NCBI GenBank assembly: GCA_045638125.1
Contig: JAZUAS010000103.1
Location: 1 to 20,185, forward strand
DNA: 20,185 nucleotides
Reading direction: 5' to 3'
From: SVTX01 sp045638125
GTDB lineage: Bacteria > Bacillota > Clostridia > Oscillospirales > CAG-272
The position numbers were made by a program, and so were the translations under genes. The notes below the pieces were generated by a model. That model was not told the DNA's origin. It did no database searches and worked only from the letters and a program-made list of their open reading frames with translations. Positions 16,833-20,185 of this stretch are shown here, piece by piece (within the stretch, counting starts at the first letter, position 1; the number at the start of each line of letters is the position of its first letter).

Positions 16833-17534
16833 ATGTATCAAATATTGGTAGTGGACGATGAAGTGAGAATACGCTCTATCATAAAAAAATATGCAGAATT
16901 TGAAGGTCATTCGGTCACCGAGGCAGGTGACGGAATGGAAGCGGTAAGACTCTGCCGCAAGGGAAAATACGACGTTATCATAATGGATATTATGATGCCC
17001 GAGCTTGACGGATTTTCGGCGTGCCGTGAGATACGCAAGGTTGCCGATACTCCCATTATAATGCTTTCGGCAAGGGGAGAGGAATACGATAAGATAAACG
17101 GCTTTGAGCTTGGTATAGACGATTACGTTGTAAAACCCTTTTCGCCTAAGGAGCTTATGCTTCGTATCGAGGCGATAATGAAGAGAATGAGCCGCCGCGG
17201 CGGAGACGACGTAAAAAAAGCCCCCAACGTGGTCATCGAGATGGACGGCGGCGGTCTGCGAGTGGATATTACCGCAAGACTTGTCTACGTCAAAGGCGAG
17301 AGAATAGATATGTCTCCCAAGGAGTATGATCTGTTCTTCTATATGCTTGAAAATCGCAACGTTGCGCTCTCCCGTGAAAAGCTTATAAGTGAGGTATGGG
17401 GTTACGACTTTTACGGCGATGCCAGAACCCTTGATACCCATGTAAAGCTACTCCGCAAGAGTCTTGGAGAGTACAGCAAATACATAGTGACTTTGCGAGG
17501 TGTAGGCTATCGCTTTGAGGGCGAGTCCAAATAA
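16833..17534 (+). CDS. OmpR/PhoB-family response regulator
   Basis: Cytoplasmic DNA-binding regulator of 233 residues, the standard length. The receiver domain (1-115) has the acidic pocket D8-D9, phospho-acceptor D52 in VIIMDIMMPELDG, S79 at the switch position (Thr or Ser in the family) and K101 in VVKPFSP. The C-terminal winged helix (about 135-230) shows the family features MSPKEYDLFFYMLENRN, LISEVWGYDF and the final RGVGYRFE. It sits between the htrA-like gene and the kinase gene, 26 bases from the latter, so the two are a cognate pair. By analogy with CssRS-HtrA of Bacillus the protease gene may be its target; that is inference, since no operator was identified. The TTG-free ATG at 16833 is chosen from its ribosome site. 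Confidence 0.96.
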   Translation: MYQILVVDDEVRIRSIIKKYAEFEGHSVTEAGDGMEAVRLCRKGKYDVIIMDIMMPELDGFSACREIRKVADTPIIMLSARGEEYDKINGFELGIDDYVVKPFSPKELMLRIEAIMKRMSRRGGDDVKKAPNVVIEMDGGGLRVDITARLVYVKGERIDMSPKEYDLFFYMLENRNVALSREKLISEVWGYDFYGDARTLDTHVKLLRKSLGEYSKYIVTLRGVGYRFEGESK

Positions 17535-17560
17535 AACGCTACCGAAAGACGACGAACGAA

Positions 17561-19024
17561 ATGAGAAGATCAAGAGACAATAAAGCAAATGCAAATAGAA
17601 GCGGACGCTACGTATCAAGTATATCGTGGCGGTTGTTTGGCGCGCTTATACTGTTCGTCACCATGATACTTTTGGTGATATGGGTGTTTCAGATCGTTCT
17701 TTTGAATCAATTTTATGAGCAGGTAAAGCTGGAGGAGCTTTATAGGATTGACAGAGATATAAGTGCATCGTTTTCGGACGAAAAGCAGCTCTGTGAGATA
17801 GCATATCTGCGCTCGGTGGAAAGCGATACCTGTATCAGAGTTTATCGTATAGTCGATGATGTATCGGAGATATTGGTAGACAGTGACGTCAATATGGGCT
17901 GTTCAATCCACCATATTGGTGACGGATTGAACCGCTATTACCGTATGGCGGTGAAAAACGGCGGCGTTTATATACACACAAGACGTGATGCAAAATCACG
18001 GGCACACAGTACGGTCATGGTGTCGGTAAAGCAGACGGAAAGCGGAGAGGTCTTTGTCATAATGCAGGACGTTGAGCTTCAGCCTCTTGACGTTACCGTC
18101 ACAACGCTTCAGCGTCAGTTCGGTTGGATAATGTGTATTCTTGTAATGGGTGCGATGATCATGGCTCTGGCGATGTCACGAATGGTATGCCTGCCTATGC
18201 AGAAGATGAGTCAATCGGCAAAGAGATTGGCAAAGGGGGATTACGATACCCGATTCCAAGGCGGTGGTTACAGAGAAGCAGAGGAGCTTGCCGACGCTCT
18301 CAACTTTGCGGCGAGCGAGCTTCAGAAAAACGACGACCTCCAAAAGGAGCTTATAGCCAATATTTCTCACGATTTGCGCACACCCTTGACTATGATAAAG
18401 GGATATAGTGAGATAATGCGCGATCTTCCCGATGAGAACACTCCCGAAAACGTTCAGGTGATAATCGACGAGACCGAAAGACTTACCGAGCTTGTAAACG
18501 ACGTGCTTGATCTGTCCAAGATCAGATCGGGAACAAGAAAGCCCGAGATCGAGGTCTTTGAGCTTACCGAGACAGTTGCGGCGGTGCTTACACGGTATAA
18601 AAAGCTGATCGACCAGAAATACGTGATAAACTTTATGGCAGATCAGAGCGTTTGCGTCAAAGCAGACAGAACTATGATACTGCAGGTAGTATACAACCTT
18701 GTAAATAATGCCCTCAACTACACGGGCGAGGACAAGACGGTAACTATCGTACAGACGGTTACGGTCGGCAGAGTGAGAATTTCCGTCACCGATACGGGCG
18801 AGGGAATCGCAGAGGAGGATCTGCCTTATATCTGGGATAGATACTACAAGGTGGACAAGGTCCATAAGCGTGCCGTGATCGGTACGGGTCTGGGACTTTC
18901 GATCGTCAAGGGCATTCTTGAATCCCACGGAGCGGTCTACGGGGTAGAAAGCACTGTGGGTGCGGGAAGCACGTTCTATTTCGAGCTTGACGCTATTGGC
19001 GACTCAAATATTGACACAAACTAA
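17561..19024 (+). CDS. Membrane sensor histidine kinase
   Basis: Two-component sensor of 487 residues. Membrane helix 1 spans about 25-48 and helix 2 about 187-208, enclosing a sensor domain of about 138 residues outside the cell that I do not recognise. A HAMP linker (about 209-262) follows. The HisKA segment NISHDLRTPLTMIKGYSEIM carries phospho-acceptor H270. The ATPase domain has the N box YNLVNNALNYTG (N383), G1 DTGEGI (from D411), the F-box-like YIWDRYYKVDK and G2 GTGLGLSIVKG (from G441). It should phosphorylate the regulator just upstream. Its ribosome site is weak (GAAAG, 12-base spacer), so translation may depend on the preceding gene. The association with HtrA suggests that it senses misfolded or secreted protein stress; the signal itself cannot be read from the sequence. 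Confidence 0.96.
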   Translation: MRRSRDNKANANRSGRYVSSISWRLFGALILFVTMILLVIWVFQIVLLNQFYEQVKLEELYRIDRDISASFSDEKQLCEIAYLRSVESDTCIRVYRIVDDVSEILVDSDVNMGCSIHHIGDGLNRYYRMAVKNGGVYIHTRRDAKSRAHSTVMVSVKQTESGEVFVIMQDVELQPLDVTVTTLQRQFGWIMCILVMGAMIMALAMSRMVCLPMQKMSQSAKRLAKGDYDTRFQGGGYREAEELADALNFAASELQKNDDLQKELIANISHDLRTPLTMIKGYSEIMRDLPDENTPENVQVIIDETERLTELVNDVLDLSKIRSGTRKPEIEVFELTETVAAVLTRYKKLIDQKYVINFMADQSVCVKADRTMILQVVYNLVNNALNYTGEDKTVTIVQTVTVGRVRISVTDTGEGIAEEDLPYIWDRYYKVDKVHKRAVIGTGLGLSIVKGILESHGAVYGVESTVGAGSTFYFELDAIGDSNIDTN

Positions 19025-19073
19025 AAAATTCGAAATAATAAGGTAAAAAAGCGAAATTCTTTTGTATTCGCTA

Positions 19074-19102
19074 TTGCAATTTTGCGACAACTGCGGTAAA
19101 AT
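19074..19102 (+). promoter_or_regulatory. Candidate sigma-A promoter of the rlmA-like gene
   Basis: TTGCAA (19074-19079) and TAAAAT (19097-19102) are separated by 17 bases, and the -10 ends 39 bases before the ATG at 19142. No convincing terminator separates it from the kinase gene, so read-through is also possible. Confidence 0.55.
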
Positions 19103-19141
19103 AATAGAGTATGTGATTTAACGCTTGAGAGGTATGACAGA

Positions 19142-19984
19142 ATGCAGGATATAATCAGCTCGATATTTAAATGCCCCGGCTGTGGCGGCAAAATGAGTGT
19201 GACCGAGGACGGAAAAAGTTCAAAATGCGACGGCTCTAATCCCAAAGGGAAGAACCACAGCTTTGATTTTTCAGCCGACGGCTACCTCAGCTTCGGTGTG
19301 ACGGGAGGAGACTCCAAATCCGCAGTTGCGGCGAGGAAAGCCTTTTTGAGATCGACCGATTGTTACCGCCCTGCCGCTGAGGCGGTTTGCGATGCGGTGG
19401 CTAAATATGCTCCCGAGTGTGGAGTACTGATAGACGCAGGGTGCGGAGAGGGGTATTACACCTCGATGCTCTCGGAGGTTTCAGACAAAACCGTGGGATT
19501 TGACCTCTCAAAGTTTGCCTGCGCGGCAGGAGCAAAGCAAGCGAAAAAGGACGGCATAAACGATCTGATTTTTGCAACCGCAAGCGTTTTTGAACTGCCC
19601 TTGCAGGACGGATGCGCCGATGTTGTTACGAATATTTTCGCTCCCTGTGCCGAGGACGAATACAAGCGCGTTCTCCGCAGTGGCGGATTGCTGTTCGTTG
19701 TTGGTGCAGGCAAAAACCATTTGATGGGACTAAAAAAAGTCATATACGACGACGTTTATGAGAACGGTCAGCGCGCCGATCTACCCAAAAGCATGGAGCA
19801 TCTTGGTTATGTGACCTCCGCCCACAACATACGAGTTGACGGTAAAGAAAATATCGCCGCGCTCTTTTCCATGACGCCATACTATTGGCGAACGAGCGAG
19901 GCAGATAAAGAAAAGCTTGCATCTCTTGACTCTATCGAGACCGAGATCGAATTTGAAATCAACATTTACAAAAATAGCAACTGA
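19142..19984 (+). CDS. 23S rRNA (guanine-N1)-methyltransferase, RlmA type
   Basis: SAM-dependent enzyme of the RlmA/TlrB family, which methylates N1 of G745 or G748 in helix 35 of 23S rRNA in the exit-tunnel wall. The G748 form is usual in Gram-positives and affects macrolide binding. The 280 residues begin with the family's zinc finger (C11, C14, C29, H39). The C29-H39 gap is longer than in the E. coli enzyme as I recall it. It continues HSFDFSADGY, the family block GGDSKSAVAARKAFL, SAM motif I LIDAGCGEGYY (98-104 core) and a Rossmann domain, ending with the MTPYYWR stretch typical of the family. ATG at 19142 has GAGAGG 9 bases upstream. A glycosyltransferase gene follows after 17 bases. Which guanine is modified cannot be decided here. 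Confidence 0.9.
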   Translation: MQDIISSIFKCPGCGGKMSVTEDGKSSKCDGSNPKGKNHSFDFSADGYLSFGVTGGDSKSAVAARKAFLRSTDCYRPAAEAVCDAVAKYAPECGVLIDAGCGEGYYTSMLSEVSDKTVGFDLSKFACAAGAKQAKKDGINDLIFATASVFELPLQDGCADVVTNIFAPCAEDEYKRVLRSGGLLFVVGAGKNHLMGLKKVIYDDVYENGQRADLPKSMEHLGYVTSAHNIRVDGKENIAALFSMTPYYWRTSEADKEKLASLDSIETEIEFEINIYKNSN

Positions 19985-20001
19985 TAAAAGGATCGACTAA
20001 A

Positions 20002-20185
20002 ATGAAATTTTCACTTTGCATTCCCATGTATAACGAAAGCTCCATCATCAAGGAGACCGCGCAGACTCTTCACGAATATATGTCTGCAAATTTTGAGGAT
20101 TATGAGATAATTTTCTCCAACGACGGCTCAAAGGACGGATGCGATAAGATGATTGAGGAGATGAATCTACCCCGCGTCCGCGTTG
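20002..20185 (+). CDS. Family-2 glycosyltransferase, N-terminal part (cut by window end)
   Basis: The first 61 residues of a gene running off the window. MKFSLCIPMYNE and IIFSNDGSKDG are the nucleotide-sugar binding signatures of GT2 (GT-A fold) enzymes such as polyprenol-phosphate mannosyl- or glucosyltransferases. The DXD motif and any membrane helices lie beyond the edge, so substrate and location cannot be assigned. AAAGGA at 19987-19992 lies 9 bases before the ATG. The short gap after the rlmA-like gene suggests cotranscription. Confidence 0.88.
   Translation, partial: MKFSLCIPMYNESSIIKETAQTLHEYMSANFEDYEIIFSNDGSKDGCDKMIEEMNLPRVRV

Noticed and set aside
19050..19072. Possible terminator after the kinase gene
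   Set aside because: Six-base stem AGCGAA/TTCGCT with an 11-base loop; the T-run is in the loop and none follows, so it is too weak to call.
1..20185. Evidence of a mobile island or defence system
   Set aside because: No integrase, transposase, toxin-antitoxin, phage or restriction gene is seen; AddAB is a housekeeping repair enzyme and gene content is ordinary chromosome.

Overview
The window looks like chromosomal DNA of a Gram-positive anaerobe of the Bacillota, most likely an uncultured gut-type member of the Clostridia. This is inferred from the AddA/AddB pair with the four iron-sulfur cysteines of AddB, a lipoprotein-type HtrA, a WalR/PhoB-like response regulator, Shine-Dalgarno sites of the AAAGG/GGAGG type, and intergenic palindromes of a style I associate with gut Clostridia. 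No rRNA, tRNA, CRISPR array, transposase or prophage gene is visible. I could not place the genus.

Bases 1-5987 (+ strand) are a glycogen/alpha-glucan block: the last codons of a gene that is probably glycogen synthase, glycogen phosphorylase (glgP), a cytoplasmic GH13 alpha-glucan hydrolase, and, overlapping it by one base, a full-length relative of folylpolyglutamate synthase (FolC, Mur-ligase fold) in which every recognisable catalytic motif has been replaced. Two intergenic repeat-like elements sit here: a GC-rich palindrome at 64-94 and a string of five consecutive hairpins with repeated ATGAAAT-like spacers at 2663-2786. A hairpin at 6011-6043 probably ends this unit. Enolase (eno, 6114-7433) follows as its own unit and ends at a 16-bp perfect bidirectional terminator.

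Bases 7508-15405 (- strand) are one compact operon read queG -> addB -> addA: a compact epoxyqueuosine reductase, then the two subunits of the AddAB helicase-nuclease that processes double-strand DNA ends. Gaps are 11 and 27 bases. A 168-base AT-rich divergent promoter region (15406-15573) separates it from the next operon.

Bases 15574-19024 (+ strand) encode an HtrA-type serine protease with a probable lipoprotein anchor and a PDZ domain, followed by an OmpR/PhoB-type response regulator and a membrane histidine kinase. The layout suggests an envelope-stress sensor encoded together with its effector protease. Bases 19142 to the end hold an RlmA-type 23S rRNA guanine-N1 methyltransferase and the start of a family-2 glycosyltransferase cut by the window edge.

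Most genes are housekeeping. The items most worth a second look are the motif-less FolC-like protein (4755-5987) inside the glycogen operon and the stacked-hairpin element (2663-2786) between glgP and the GH13 gene.
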